Assembly: GCF_006716565.1 (NCBI RefSeq) | Contig: NZ_VFPG01000002.1 | Coordinates: forward strand, 744,001 to 808,000 | Direction of reading: 5' to 3' | DNA length: 64,000 nt | Source: Nocardia bhagyanarayanae | Lineage (GTDB): Bacteria; Actinomycetota; Actinomycetes; Mycobacteriales; Mycobacteriaceae | In this document: positions 44,828 to 54,226 of the stretch, one piece after another | Numbering within the stretch: position 1 is the first letter of the stretch | Layout: the number at the start of each line of letters is the position of its first letter | Position numbers and translations under genes: made by a program | The notes under the pieces: generated by a model | What the model was told of the DNA's origin: nothing | The model's database searches: none | What the model saw: only the letters and a program-made list of their open reading frames with translations

Positions 44828-45340
44828 GTGATCGGAAAACCGTTGCGCCGACTATTCGTCGGCCTTGTCGTCACCACGATCGTCACCCTGTTGCTCGCCG
44901 GACCCGCCTGGGCCGACACCGGCAGCGCCTCGGGCAGCGGCCCCGGTTCGGCGTCCGGAAGCTCGAGCGGTTCGGCGGCGTTGCCGCTGCCGAGTCCACG
45001 CGGCCTCGCCGCACTGGCCATCGCCACGACTCAGACCGGCAAGCCCTACGTGTGGGGCGGCACCGGCCCGCACGGCTGGGACTGCTCGGGGCTCGTCCAG
45101 TGGTCGTTCCGGCAGGTCGGCGTCGATATGCCGAGGACGACCTGGCAGCAGGCGACCGCGGGCGTCCCGGTGCCGGTCCGCGCGATGGCGCCGGGCGACG
45201 TCGTCGTGCTGAACGACGACGGCTCGCACGTCGGCATCTACGCCGGTTTCGGGCAGATCTTCAACGCCTACGGTCGCGGCGTCCCGGTCGGCCTCGCACC
45301 GCTCCGGCAGTTCACGATCTACGCCGTCCGCCGGTTCTGA
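44828..45340 (+). CDS. secreted NlpC/P60 peptidoglycan hydrolase
   Basis: 170 residues. Signal peptide: basic start GKPLRRLF, hydrophobic core, cleavage near AWA-DTG. A Gly/Ser linker follows, then an NlpC/P60 domain (residues 57-170) that cuts gamma-D-Glu-mDAP stem bonds. Catalytic cysteine in WDCSGLVQWSF (Cys86) and histidine in GSHVGIYAG (His134). GTG 44828 is chosen because AGGAGAGG lies nine bases upstream; an ATG at 44720 would spoil the signal peptide. Similar to RipB/RipD-type minimal hydrolases. A CRP-type site upstream suggests nutrient-linked expression. Confidence 0.9.
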   Translation: MIGKPLRRLFVGLVVTTIVTLLLAGPAWADTGSASGSGPGSASGSSSGSAALPLPSPRGLAALAIATTQTGKPYVWGGTGPHGWDCSGLVQWSFRQVGVDMPRTTWQQATAGVPVPVRAMAPGDVVVLNDDGSHVGIYAGFGQIFNAYGRGVPVGLAPLRQFTIYAVRRF

Positions 45341-45360
45341 CGGCGCGTAAACCGTTGTGT

Positions 45361-46248
45361 TCAGGCGAGGTGGTCGGTGGCCAGCCCGCGAAGCAGCGGG
45401 CCGTACTCCGGATGCGCCAGCGCCGAGGCGAACTGGGCGACCAGGTAGTCGCCCGGATTGCCGGTGTCGTACCAGCGGCCGCGAATCACCTGACCGAACA
45501 CCGGATTGTCCGAGGCGTGCACGTTGATGGCGTCGGTGAGGTAGACCTCGCCGGTGCGGTGCTCGTACCAGGCCGCGGTCTGCCTGCGCAGCTCGTCGAC
45601 GATCCCGGGGGTCACCACGTAGCCACCGATGGCGGCGTAGGCCGACGGCGCGTCCTCGGGCTTGGGCTTCTCCATGAGGCCGGTGATACGCAGCAGGCCG
45701 TTGCCCTGATCGTCGGCGACGACCGGGACGCCGTAGCGCTTGGACTCGGCCGGGTTCATCGGCATCAGCGCCAGCACCGGCGCCGCGGTGGCCTCGTAGG
45801 CGTCGATGAGCTGCTGTGCGCGCGGCACCTCGGCCACGAACACGTCGTCGGGCCAGAGCACGAGCATCGGCTCGTCACCGGCGTTGCGGGCGGCGTTGAG
45901 CACCGGGGTGCCGTTGCCGTAGGGGCCGTGCTGGTCCAGGTAGGTGATGTGGCCGAGGCGGGACAGTTCCCCGACCTCCTCCACGGCGTCGGCGTAGGCG
46001 GTCTTGCCGTCCGCGCGCAACTGCGCCACGAGGGCGGGATTGGGGCGGAAGTGGTCCTGGATCAACGACTTTCCGCCGCTGACCACGATGGTGATGTCGG
46101 TGATGCCGGAGGCGACCAGCTCGCGGACGGTGTGCTCGATGACCGGCTTGTCGCCGACCGGCAGCATCTCTTTCGGGATGGCCTTGGTCAGCGGGAGCAA
46201 CCGGGAGCCGATACCGGCCGCCGGGATGACTGCCTTACGGATCTTCAT
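45361..46248 (-). CDS. galU: UTP--glucose-1-phosphate uridylyltransferase family protein
   Basis: About 295 residues. Nucleotidyltransferase that makes UDP-glucose from UTP and glucose-1-phosphate. Seen: KAVIPAAGIGSRLLPLTKAIPKEMLPVGDKPVI, the sugar-nucleotide loop, VLWPDDVFVAE, and the C-terminal GRWYDTGNPGDYL. ATG 46248 is taken; an ATG four codons upstream (46260) is nearly as good. Convergent with the NlpC/P60 gene and divergent from dinB. Actinomycetes often carry more than one GalU homologue, so this need not be the main one. Confidence 0.9.
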   Translation of the reverse strand: MKIRKAVIPAAGIGSRLLPLTKAIPKEMLPVGDKPVIEHTVRELVASGITDITIVVSGGKSLIQDHFRPNPALVAQLRADGKTAYADAVEEVGELSRLGHITYLDQHGPYGNGTPVLNAARNAGDEPMLVLWPDDVFVAEVPRAQQLIDAYEATAAPVLALMPMNPAESKRYGVPVVADDQGNGLLRITGLMEKPKPEDAPSAYAAIGGYVVTPGIVDELRRQTAAWYEHRTGEVYLTDAINVHASDNPVFGQVIRGRWYDTGNPGDYLVAQFASALAHPEYGPLLRGLATDHLA

Positions 46249-46455
46249 GCGTCCGATCATCACATACGAACCGGCGGGCAAGGCGCGATCCCCGTCGTTC
46301 GTTGCCGTGTCGAAAAACCTGGCGCGCGATGTATCGGCCCAGGTCAACGCCGCTGGATCGCGGTGCGGGCGGCGGCAGGGGCGCTCCGCAGATCCCCAGC
46401 TATCGATCAGGCAACGCCCAGCCGCCGCGGCGGCGAACCTGTCGGTGCGTTGGCG

Positions 46456-46461
46456 TAGATT
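46456..46461 (+). promoter_or_regulatory. -10 element of a leaderless dinB transcript
   Basis: TAGATT ends six bases before GTG 46468; no Shine-Dalgarno lies between. Confidence 0.4.
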
Positions 46462-46467
46462 CCGGTC

Positions 46468-47847
46468 GTGCGGACGGATCGGGCGATGGAGAAGGCGGCG
46501 GTCGGCCGCACCTCCAGGCGCTGGGTGCTGCACATAGATATGGACGCGTTCTTCGCCTCGGTCGAGCAGCTGACCCGCCCGACCCTGCGCGGCCGTCCGG
46601 TCCTCGTCGGCGGCACCGGAGGGCGCGGCGTCGTCGCGGGGGCCAGCTACGAGGCGCGGGTCTTCGGCGCGCGCTCGGCGATGCCGATGCACCAGGCCAA
46701 GCGCCTGGTCGGGGTCACCGCCGTGGTGGTGCCGCCGCGCGGCGCGGTGTACGGGGTGGTCAGCGGCCGGGTGTTCGAGGCGCTGCGCAGCCGCATCCCG
46801 GTGCTGGAGACGCTCTCGTTCGACGAGGCGTTCGGCGAACCGGAGGAACTGGCCGGCGCCGACGCGGATCGGGTCTACGAATTCTGCGCGGAGCTGCGCG
46901 CGCTGGTGCGCGAGCGCACCGGCCTGGTCGCCTCGGTCGGCGCGGGCAGCGGCAAGCAGCTCGCCAAGATCGCCTCCGGCCTGGCCAAACCCGACGGCAT
47001 CCGGGTGGTCGCGCCCGACGAGCAGCAGGCACTGCTCGCCGGGCTTCCGGTGCGCAAGCTGTGGGGGATCGGCCCGGTCGCCGAGGGCAGGTTGCGTTCG
47101 CTCGGCATCGAGACGGTCGGCGCCTTCGCCGCGCTGCCCGAATCGGAGGCCGTGTCGTTGCTCGGCGGCAGCGTCGGGGCCGCGCTGCACCGGCTGGCCC
47201 GGGGCATCGACGACCGGCCGGTCGCCGAGCGCGCCGAGGCCAAGCAGATCAGCGCCGAGAACACCTACGAGACCGACATCGTCACCCTGGCCCAGCTGCG
47301 GCCCGCGATCGAGACCATGGCCGCGGCCGCGCACGCCAGGCTCGGCAAGGACGGCCGGGCCGCGCGCACGGTGGTGCTGAAACTGAAGAAGTCGGATATG
47401 AGCGTGGTGACGCGCTCGTTCACGCTGCCTTACGCCACCACCGACCTGGTCACGCTGACCACCGCCGCCCAGCGGTCGGCGATCGATCCCGCCGAGCTCG
47501 GCCCGATCCGCTTGGTCGGCGTCGGCTTCGGTGGGCTGTCCACGGTGCGGCAGGAGTCGCTCTTCCCGGAACTGGACCAGAGCCCGGCCGACGACACGCT
47601 CGATCCCGAATGGGAATCGAGCGAGCCCGCGGCGCCCGCCGCCGAGCCGAGCCCGTCCGCGAGCCTCTGGTACCCGGGAATGGATGTGGCGCACCCGGAT
47701 TACGGACACGGGTGGGTGCAGGGAGCGGGGCACGGCGTGGTCACCGTGCGCTTCGAGACCAGTTCGACAGGGCCGGGCCCGGCGCGTACCTTCAGCGCCG
47801 ACGACATCAGTCTGTCCCGGGCGGATCCGCTCGGCAGTCTCGACTGA
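46468..47847 (+). CDS. dinB: DNA polymerase IV with C-terminal Tudor-like tail
   Basis: About 459 residues. Y-family translesion polymerase. Catalytic motifs [17 protein letters not shown] and [12 protein letters not shown], helix-hairpin-helix [17 protein letters not shown], and a little-finger domain ending [10 protein letters not shown]. No clear beta-clamp pentapeptide was seen apart from RQESLFPEL. After an acidic/Pro linker the last 60 residues ([27 protein letters not shown]) resemble the Tudor-like domain at the C-terminus of PcrA/UvrD helicases. M. tuberculosis DinX near ileS is the counterpart. Start at GTG 46468 appears leaderless; ATG 46486 is an alternative. Confidence 0.93.
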   Translation: MRTDRAMEKAAVGRTSRRWVLHIDMDAFFASVEQLTRPTLRGRPVLVGGTGGRGVVAGASYEARVFGARSAMPMHQAKRLVGVTAVVVPPRGAVYGVVSGRVFEALRSRIPVLETLSFDEAFGEPEELAGADADRVYEFCAELRALVRERTGLVASVGAGSGKQLAKIASGLAKPDGIRVVAPDEQQALLAGLPVRKLWGIGPVAEGRLRSLGIETVGAFAALPESEAVSLLGGSVGAALHRLARGIDDRPVAERAEAKQISAENTYETDIVTLAQLRPAIETMAAAAHARLGKDGRAARTVVLKLKKSDMSVVTRSFTLPYATTDLVTLTTAAQRSAIDPAELGPIRLVGVGFGGLSTVRQESLFPELDQSPADDTLDPEWESSEPAAPAAEPSPSASLWYPGMDVAHPDYGHGWVQGAGHGVVTVRFETSSTGPGPARTFSADDISLSRADPLGSLD

Positions 47848-47942
47848 CCGGTAGCCTGATGCCTCGGGCAGTGCCGCCGGTTCTTGGTGGACGCTGCCGC
47901 GGTTACGACACGGACCCCTCCTCGAACGCAAAGGACGAGCAG

Positions 47943-48443
47943 TTGAAGCTTCGTACGACTGGACGCATCGCGATCGCTGGCCTCGCCATCGTTGCCACCC
48001 TGGGCCTGACCGCCTGTGGTGGCGACGACTCGAGTGACACCGCCAAGACGACCAAGACGACGACCAGCGCCAAGGCAACCACCGCTCAGGCGAACCTGCC
48101 CGCGGTGCCGACCGTGGCGGAGCTGAACGCGCAGCTGCAGAAGGCGCTCGACCCGGCGGTGCCCAACTCGGAGAAGCTGGAGATGGTGCAGGGCGCCGAG
48201 GCCGATCCCGAGCTGCCCGGCCGGCTGGCCGAGGCTTACGCGCAGACCGGGGCGAGCGTCGTGGTGACCGAGGTGACCGCCTTCGGCGACACCATCAACG
48301 CCAAGGCCAAGATCGTGCTGAACAACCAGGAGAACATCGCCGACGTGCCGTTCGTCGCCGAGGACGGCAAGTGGAAGGTCCAGAAGGCGTGGGCCTGCCA
48401 GATGCTGACCGCGCTCGGCCAGCAGTCGACCGCCTGCGCCTGA
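47943..48443 (+). CDS. lipoprotein, low-molecular-weight antigen MTB12-like
   Basis: About 166 residues. Signal sequence KLRTTGRIAIAGLAIVATLG ends in the lipobox LTAC, followed by GGDDSSDT and a Thr/Lys/Ala-rich linker. The domain LPAVPTVAELNAQLQKALDP through FVAEDGKWKVQKAWACQML is the MTB12/CFP2-like fold of mycobacterial secreted antigens. The start is a TTG at 47943 with AAGGA seven bases upstream; the open frame continues upstream through dinB in another frame. Two C-terminal cysteines may pair. Role unknown. A hairpin terminator follows. Confidence 0.87.
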   Translation: MKLRTTGRIAIAGLAIVATLGLTACGGDDSSDTAKTTKTTTSAKATTAQANLPAVPTVAELNAQLQKALDPAVPNSEKLEMVQGAEADPELPGRLAEAYAQTGASVVVTEVTAFGDTINAKAKIVLNNQENIADVPFVAEDGKWKVQKAWACQMLTALGQQSTACA

Positions 48444-48451
48444 TTCACGGT

Positions 48452-48483
48452 GTCGCGGCCCGGGCCTGAATCCGGGCCGCGAC
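48452..48483. terminator. hairpin after the MTB12-like gene
   Basis: GTCGCGGCCCGG / CCGGGCCGCGAC, 12 base pairs with an 8-base loop, nine bases after the stop. Confidence 0.75.
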
Positions 48484-48615
48484 CAACCCGCTTCCCGGCG
48501 GCCGAGTCGGTCCGCCGAAGTGACGCGTTGGCGAGAATCCGCAGATCAGCCGCCTGATTCGCCGGTAGACCCGCGCTCGGAGCGGGCGTCGGGTTTCGCT
48601 CTCAGATTCGATCGT

Positions 48616-48621
48616 TACTAT
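48616..48621 (+). promoter_or_regulatory. -10 element of a leaderless emb transcript
   Basis: TACTAT ends eight bases before GTG 48630; no Shine-Dalgarno intervenes. Confidence 0.45.
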
Positions 48622-48629
48622 CTGGCCTC

Positions 48630-51600
48630 GTGGCTGACACGATGGTGTGGGCGGGGCAGCCGTCCGTCGAGGAATCGGGACCCCGGACGGCACAACGGAA
48701 TACGAGCGGGGGATGGGCGCGGCCCGTCGCTCTGATCGCGGCGTTGGTCGGCGCGCTGTGCGCGGTAGCGGTTCCCTTGCTCCCGATCCGGGTGGACGAG
48801 GCGACGCTGTCCTGGCCGCAGGCGGGCTCGGCGCGCAGCGTGGAGGCGCCGCTGGTGGCCTACGCGCCGTCGACCTTCGACGCCACCCTGCCGTGCGCGG
48901 CGATCGGCCAGCTGGCCGTCAACGGCGGCACCCTCGCCGCCACCGCGCCCAACGGCGCGCCGGACCGCGAGCGCTACGGCTTTCTCGCGCGGGTGACCAC
49001 GCCCACCGCCGACGCGCCCGCCCGGCTCGATGTCATCCTGCGCAACCAAGCGCTGCTCAGCACCCCGGTCGATCAGCTGCCCGCCGGTTGCGAGCTGGTG
49101 GTGCACGCCGACACCACCAGGGCGACGGCGACCATGCCGGGATTCACCGCGCCCGGCTTCCCCGTGACGCTCGACGGTGATTTCCGCCCGCAGCTCGTCG
49201 GCATCTACAGCGATCTGGCCGCCGCCGACGGCGCGACCGTCACCGCGGCCTTGGACACCCGCTTCACCTCCAGCCCGACTCCCGTCAAGCGGGCCGCCAT
49301 CTGGCTCGCCGTGCTGGCCACGATCGTCGCGCTGGTCGCCCTCTACCGGATCGACCGCGAGGACGGCAGGCGAACCCGCCGCCTGTTGCCGCAACGCTGG
49401 TGGACGTTCTCGGTGCTGGACGGCGTGGTGCTCGGCGTGCTGGTGCTCTGGCACTTCATCGGCGCCACCACCTCCGACGACGGCTATCAGTTCGGCATGG
49501 CGCGCGCGTCCGGCGCGGCGGGCTACATGTCCAACTACTTCGCCTACTTCGGCGTCCCCGAGAACCCGATCGGCACACCGTATTACGACCTGATCCGGAT
49601 CATGACCGAGGTGACGACCGCCAGCCCGTGGGTGCGTCTGCCCGCGCTGGCCTGCGGTGTGCTGCTGTGGCTGTTGCTGAGCCGCGAGGTGGTGCCGCGA
49701 TTGGGCGTGGCGGTGCGGCACGACAAGATCGCGCTGTGGACCGGTGCGCTCGGCTTCCTCGCGGTCTGGCTGCCCTACGACAACGGCCTGCGGCCGGAAC
49801 CGCCCGTCGCGCTGGGCTTGCTGCTCACCTGGTGTTCGGTGGAGCGCGCCATCGCCACCCGGCGGTTGCTGCCCGCCGCGCTAGCGGTTCTGATCGCGGC
49901 GTTCACCGTCACCGCGGGTCCGTCCGGCCTCATCTGTATCGCCGCGCTGCTGTCCGGCCTGCGTCCGGTCGCCAGGATCGTGATGGACAAGGTGGGCTCG
50001 GGGACCGTGCGGCAGCGCGTGCTCGGCTACGCGACACTGCTGGCTCCGCTCGGCGCGGCCGGTGTCGTCGTGCTGGCGATCGCGTTCGCCGACCAGCCGC
50101 TGGCCGCGGCCTTCGAGATGCAGCGGGTGCACCACGACATCGGTCCCGACGTGCCGTGGTTCCAGGAGTATCTGCGCTACCAGTACCTCTTCCAGGGTGA
50201 GGTCGACGGGTCGGTCGGCCGCCGGATCGGCATCCTCGCGATGCTGATCGGCATCGTGGTGTGCGTCGCCGTGCTGCTGCGCAAGGGCGGACGCATTCCG
50301 CTCACCGCCGCGGGCCCGTCCCGGCGCATCCTCGGCACAACGGCGGGCGCCCTGCTGCTGATCATGGTCACGCCGACCAAGTGGACTCACCACTTCGGCG
50401 TGTTCGCCGGTGTCGCGGGCTGCGTGGCGGTGCTGACCGCGATGGCGGTCGGCCCCAAGGTGCTGCGGTCGCCGCGCAACCGCGCGCTGTTCGCCGCGCT
50501 GATCGCGTTCCTGCTCGCGCTGGTGTTCTCCGGGCCCAACGGCTGGTGGTACGTCTCCGCGTACGGGATGCCGTGGTGGGACAAGCCGCCGTCGGTGGCC
50601 GGGCTGATGCTGAACAATGTGTTCCGGCTGATCGCGGTCGTGCTGCTCGCGGTGGCCGCCTGGTGGCATGTGCACGCGCCGGAACCCGGTACACCGCAGC
50701 GGGTTTCGCGACTCGGGTGGCGGATGTCGCTGCTGCCTCCGTTGACCGTCGCGCTTGCGCTGCTCGTGGTGTGGGACATCGGGTCCTTCGCCAAAGCGGC
50801 GGTGGCGCAGGGCAAGTCGTTCTCGCTGGCGCGGTCGAACATCGAGGCGGTGACGGGGAAGCCGTACGGGCTCGCCGGTCACGTCCTGGTCGAGACCGAC
50901 CCGAACGAGGGGATGCTCGCGCCGCTCACGGGCGACGCGCAGAGCACGCTCGCGGGCGACGCGACCGGCTTCACGCCGGGCGGAGTGGCCGAGGATCTGC
51001 GGGCCGACGACGAGGGCAGCAGCTCGACCGGCAGCATCGCCGACGCGCTCGCGACCAAGTCCTCCTCGGACGACGAAGCCGGAACAGCCACCGCCGCATT
51101 GCCTTTCGGTCTCGATCCGGCCCGGGTACCGGTGCTCGGTAGCTACCGTTCCGGTGACGCGGGTCCGGCCGAACTGACCACCGGCTGGTACCGGCTGCCC
51201 GATCCGGGCGACCGCGCCGGGATCATCGCGCTGAGCGCCGCGGGCCGCATCTGGTCGGTGGACGCCGACGGTGTGGTGACGCCCGGCCAGTCGTTGCAGA
51301 TCGAGTACGGTGCAACGGATTCCGCGTCCACGGCGCAGCCGATGGGCCGGGTCGTCCCGATCGACATCGGACCGGCGCCGTCGTGGCGCAACCTGCGGGT
51401 GCCGTTCGCCGGCATTCCGGCGCAGGCCGACGTGATCCGTCTGGTCGCCGTCGACCGCGACCGCAATCCGAAGCAGTGGCTGGCGGTGACGCCGCCCCGA
51501 GTGCCGCAGACCAAGACGCTGAACGAAGTGGTCGGCACGACGCCCGCCCTGGTGGACTGGATGGTCGGGCTGCAATTCCCCAACCAGCGGCCGTTCGATC

Positions 51601-51893
51601 ACCGCGACGGCATCGCGGAGGTCCCCGGCTACCGCATCCTGCCCGACCGGCCAGGCGCCGCCGTCACCAACCTGTGGCAGAGCCACGACAGCGGCGGTCC
51701 GCTCGGCTGGACCGGAATGCTCTTGCGCGCGAGGTCATTGGCCACGTATCTGAACGAGGACTGGGACCGCGACTGGGGTGATCTCCAGCTGTTCACGCGC
51801 ATCGATGACAGCGCCGTCCCGGCCGAGCCCGCGATCATCCAGCGGGATCACTCCGGGCTGTGGAGTCCGGGACCGATCAACACGAACTACTGA
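48630..51893 (+). CDS. Emb-type arabinosyltransferase
   Basis: 1087 residues. GT-C membrane enzyme that transfers arabinofuranose from decaprenyl-phosphoryl arabinose to arabinogalactan or lipoarabinomannan; ethambutol target family. One N-terminal membrane segment, an extracellular jelly-roll, then a catalytic loop with TSDDGYQFGMARASGAAGYM (paired aspartates near residues 282-283) and NYFAYFGVPENPIG, a dozen or so membrane segments, and a C-terminal carbohydrate-binding domain (SWRNLRVPFAGIPAQADVIR to the end GPINTNY). It stands alone here, away from any aftA/embCAB cluster. Closest of EmbA, EmbB and EmbC cannot be told by eye. Confidence 0.93.
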   Translation: MADTMVWAGQPSVEESGPRTAQRNTSGGWARPVALIAALVGALCAVAVPLLPIRVDEATLSWPQAGSARSVEAPLVAYAPSTFDATLPCAAIGQLAVNGGTLAATAPNGAPDRERYGFLARVTTPTADAPARLDVILRNQALLSTPVDQLPAGCELVVHADTTRATATMPGFTAPGFPVTLDGDFRPQLVGIYSDLAAADGATVTAALDTRFTSSPTPVKRAAIWLAVLATIVALVALYRIDREDGRRTRRLLPQRWWTFSVLDGVVLGVLVLWHFIGATTSDDGYQFGMARASGAAGYMSNYFAYFGVPENPIGTPYYDLIRIMTEVTTASPWVRLPALACGVLLWLLLSREVVPRLGVAVRHDKIALWTGALGFLAVWLPYDNGLRPEPPVALGLLLTWCSVERAIATRRLLPAALAVLIAAFTVTAGPSGLICIAALLSGLRPVARIVMDKVGSGTVRQRVLGYATLLAPLGAAGVVVLAIAFADQPLAAAFEMQRVHHDIGPDVPWFQEYLRYQYLFQGEVDGSVGRRIGILAMLIGIVVCVAVLLRKGGRIPLTAAGPSRRILGTTAGALLLIMVTPTKWTHHFGVFAGVAGCVAVLTAMAVGPKVLRSPRNRALFAALIAFLLALVFSGPNGWWYVSAYGMPWWDKPPSVAGLMLNNVFRLIAVVLLAVAAWWHVHAPEPGTPQRVSRLGWRMSLLPPLTVALALLVVWDIGSFAKAAVAQGKSFSLARSNIEAVTGKPYGLAGHVLVETDPNEGMLAPLTGDAQSTLAGDATGFTPGGVAEDLRADDEGSSSTGSIADALATKSSSDDEAGTATAALPFGLDPARVPVLGSYRSGDAGPAELTTGWYRLPDPGDRAGIIALSAAGRIWSVDADGVVTPGQSLQIEYGATDSASTAQPMGRVVPIDIGPAPSWRNLRVPFAGIPAQADVIRLVAVDRDRNPKQWLAVTPPRVPQTKTLNEVVGTTPALVDWMVGLQFPNQRPFDHRDGIAEVPGYRILPDRPGAAVTNLWQSHDSGGPLGWTGMLLRARSLATYLNEDWDRDWGDLQLFTRIDDSAVPAEPAIIQRDHSGLWSPGPINTNY

Positions 51894-51900
51894 GAGCCCG

Positions 51901-51940
51901 CCGATCCGGTGCGCATCCGCGTGGGTGCGCGCCGGATCGG
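51901..51940. terminator. bidirectional hairpin after emb
   Basis: CCGATCCGGTGCGCA pairs with TGCGCGCCGGATCGG (15 pairs, one T-G wobble) around a 10-base loop, between the convergent emb and ADP-ribosylglycohydrolase genes. Confidence 0.7.
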
Positions 51941-52020
51941 CTGTTCGGAGTTGGCTCGCGGAGGTGGGGACGCCGAGTAGCGGGGTGGACCTGGCGGAGG
52001 AGCGACCGGCCCTGGCGCGC

Positions 52021-52947
52021 TCAGGCGGCGCTGTTCGCCTTGACGATGCGGGTCGCGAGGGCGACCAGGTCCTCGCCGGTCAGGCCGGGGTAGCCGTGCA
52101 GCATGGTGCGCCAGTGGGCGGGGACGGCGGAAGCGCCCCACCGCGCGCCGAGCAGCCCGCCGGCGATGGCGGCGGTGGTGTCGGTGTCGCCGCCGGCGCG
52201 GACGCAGAGTTCGAGCGCCAGCGGGAGGTGCTCGGGACCGGAGGCGTCGGCGGTGGTGATCGCCCACCAGGCGGTCTGTAGCGCGTGCACGACCCAGCCG
52301 TTGTTCGGAAAGTGCGCGGGCGCACCGTTTTCGGCCTGATCGAGCAGCCGGTTCCAGTAGTCGGCGCTGTCGGTGGCGGCGACGTACTCGCGGACGCCGT
52401 CGAAGGTCGCGGTGAGCACCGCGTGCCGGACGGCGTAGGTCCAGATCTTGCACGCCTCGACGGCCTGCTGATCGTGATGGGTGAGCAGGCCGACCGCGCC
52501 CGCCATTCGCACGCACTCCGCGGCGTCGTCCAGGTAGCACAGCGCGATCGGGGCGGTGCGCATCAGCGAACCGTTCCCGCCGGTCAGCCCGTCCAGCGAC
52601 ATGGCCTGCTGGTGCATGGCCCGCGCCGAGGCCGGTCGCGCGGCGAGCACCCGGTTGGTCTGGACGCCGATATCTTTGGGGTCGGAGTCGTACCATCGCA
52701 CGAAACCCGCTGCCACCGCGTCGATTTCGAGTCCCGGGCCGTCCGCGGCGGCCTGGGCGATGGCCAGCGCCATCGCGGTGTCGTCGGTCCATTCGCCGGG
52801 CGCCCAGTCGAACGCGCCGCCGCCGATCATGTCGATCTCCTGCTCCGGACCGGGCCGGGTGAACTCGTATCCGGCGCCGAGCGCGTCGCCCGCCGCGGTG
52901 CCGAGCAGCACACCGGCCGCTCTGTCGAGTCGCCCGTCGTCCAGCAT
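52021..52947 (-). CDS. ADP-ribosylglycohydrolase family protein
   Basis: About 308 residues. All-helical DraG/ARH-fold hydrolase, normally removing ADP-ribose from proteins or small molecules using two Mg ions. Metal motifs are present: GEWTDDTAMALA (first T-D-D) and AGGDTDTTAAIAGGLLGA (second D-x-D-T), with the fold start GVLLGTAAGDALGAGYEF. ATG 52947 has GAGGGG upstream; the open frame extends to 53109 without support. Substrate unknown. Single gene facing emb. Confidence 0.92.
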   Translation of the reverse strand: MLDDGRLDRAAGVLLGTAAGDALGAGYEFTRPGPEQEIDMIGGGAFDWAPGEWTDDTAMALAIAQAAADGPGLEIDAVAAGFVRWYDSDPKDIGVQTNRVLAARPASARAMHQQAMSLDGLTGGNGSLMRTAPIALCYLDDAAECVRMAGAVGLLTHHDQQAVEACKIWTYAVRHAVLTATFDGVREYVAATDSADYWNRLLDQAENGAPAHFPNNGWVVHALQTAWWAITTADASGPEHLPLALELCVRAGGDTDTTAAIAGGLLGARWGASAVPAHWRTMLHGYPGLTGEDLVALATRIVKANSAA

Positions 52948-53204
52948 CGTGAAAACCCCTCCGGTCCCGCGTCGATCGCGGCAAATGTACCGGGCCGCCG
53001 GGCGCGGGCCCGCTGTCGAATCGGACAAGCGTCGGCCGCGTTCTCTGTGCCGATACGACGAAAGTCCGGTCCCCGCGGTCGATTCGGCCGCGGCGGTGGT
53101 GGCCCGCACGCATACGTCCGCCTATGGCGGCGTGGGCGTCGCGGTGCGTGTTCAGCGGTGATACGGGCGCTTCCCATCGCGCCGGACCGGGGATGGCGCC
53201 GTGC

Positions 53205-54125
53205 TCAGGGTGCGGGCGTTTCGGCGGGCGACACCGGAGCCGGTGCGCGCCGACCTCGCCGGGCGCGCAGCAGGGCGTCGGTGGTGAAGATCGCCAGCGC
53301 GGCCCAGATGAGCCCGAAGCCGGCCCAGCGGGACGCGGGCATCGGTTCGTGCACGACGGCGACGCCCCAGGCCATCTGGAGCGCCGGGGTGAGATATTGC
53401 AGCAAACCCATGGTGGACAGCGGAACTCGCTGCGCGGCGATGGCGAACAGCAGCAGCGGCACCAGCGTGACCGGTCCGGTCGACATCAGCAGCGCGGCGT
53501 GCCCCGCGCCGGAGGTGAACTCGCTGCGGCCGGTGAACAACAGCACGAGGACGAACGCGAGCGCGAACGGCGCGGCGACGATGCCCTCGGCCGCGATACC
53601 GCGCAGCGCGTCGAGCCTGATGACCTTCTTCACCAGTCCGTACAGCGCGAACGAGCAGGCAAGGGCGAGAGCGATCACCGGCGGCCTGCCGTAGTCGACG
53701 GTGAGCACCGCGACCGCCGCAGCTCCCAGCCCGAGCGCGGCCCACTGCGCCCGCCGCAGCCGCTCCCGGAAGATGATCACCCCGAAGCCGACGGTCACCA
53801 GCGGGTTGACGAAGTATCCGAGCGCGCACTCCACGACGTGCCCGGAGGTGACGCCGTAGACGTAGACGCCCCAGTTGATCGAGATCGCCGCCGAGGCGAG
53901 CGCGGCCAACCGCCAGGTCCGCGCGCCGATGCCCGCCATCTCGCGCAGCCGTCCGGTGACGACGAGCACGGCAAGCACCACCGCGAGCGTCCACAGGATC
54001 CGCTGCGCGAGCACCTCCACCGCGCTCGCGAACGCGAGCAGACCGAAGAACGCGGGAAACAAACCCCATATCAGATAGGCACTGGTGCCGAAGGCAACAC
54101 CGGGGATGGATCTGATTCGCCGCAC
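53205..54125 (-). CDS. rarD: RarD/EamA family transporter
   Basis: 306 residues, ten membrane segments in two EamA halves. The N-terminal GVAFGTSAYLIWGLFPAFFG, AQRILWTLAVVLAVL, INWGVYVYGVTSGHVVECALGYFVNPL and QYLTPALQMAWGVAV are typical RarD blocks. Exports or imports an unknown small molecule. GTG 54125 lies six bases after a TAACCT -10 (minus strand), so the message looks leaderless. Divergent from the P-type ATPase gene with about 100 bases between. Confidence 0.92.
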   Translation of the reverse strand: MRRIRSIPGVAFGTSAYLIWGLFPAFFGLLAFASAVEVLAQRILWTLAVVLAVLVVTGRLREMAGIGARTWRLAALASAAISINWGVYVYGVTSGHVVECALGYFVNPLVTVGFGVIIFRERLRRAQWAALGLGAAAVAVLTVDYGRPPVIALALACSFALYGLVKKVIRLDALRGIAAEGIVAAPFALAFVLVLLFTGRSEFTSGAGHAALLMSTGPVTLVPLLLFAIAAQRVPLSTMGLLQYLTPALQMAWGVAVVHEPMPASRWAGFGLIWAALAIFTTDALLRARRGRRAPAPVSPAETPAP

Positions 54126-54226
54126 CGTGCCAGGTTAGTGTGCGGGCGTTGTTCATGGGATGAATTATCGGTGCGTGTGGTCTAGGGAAGACGTTCGCTC
54201 GGCACCGCCCTATTACGCTGACGAGC

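Noticed and set aside
45361..48078. Long minus-strand frame extending the GalU gene upstream by about 600 codons
   Set aside because: The extension is antisense to dinB, which has intact polymerase motifs; GalU starts at 46248 or 46260.
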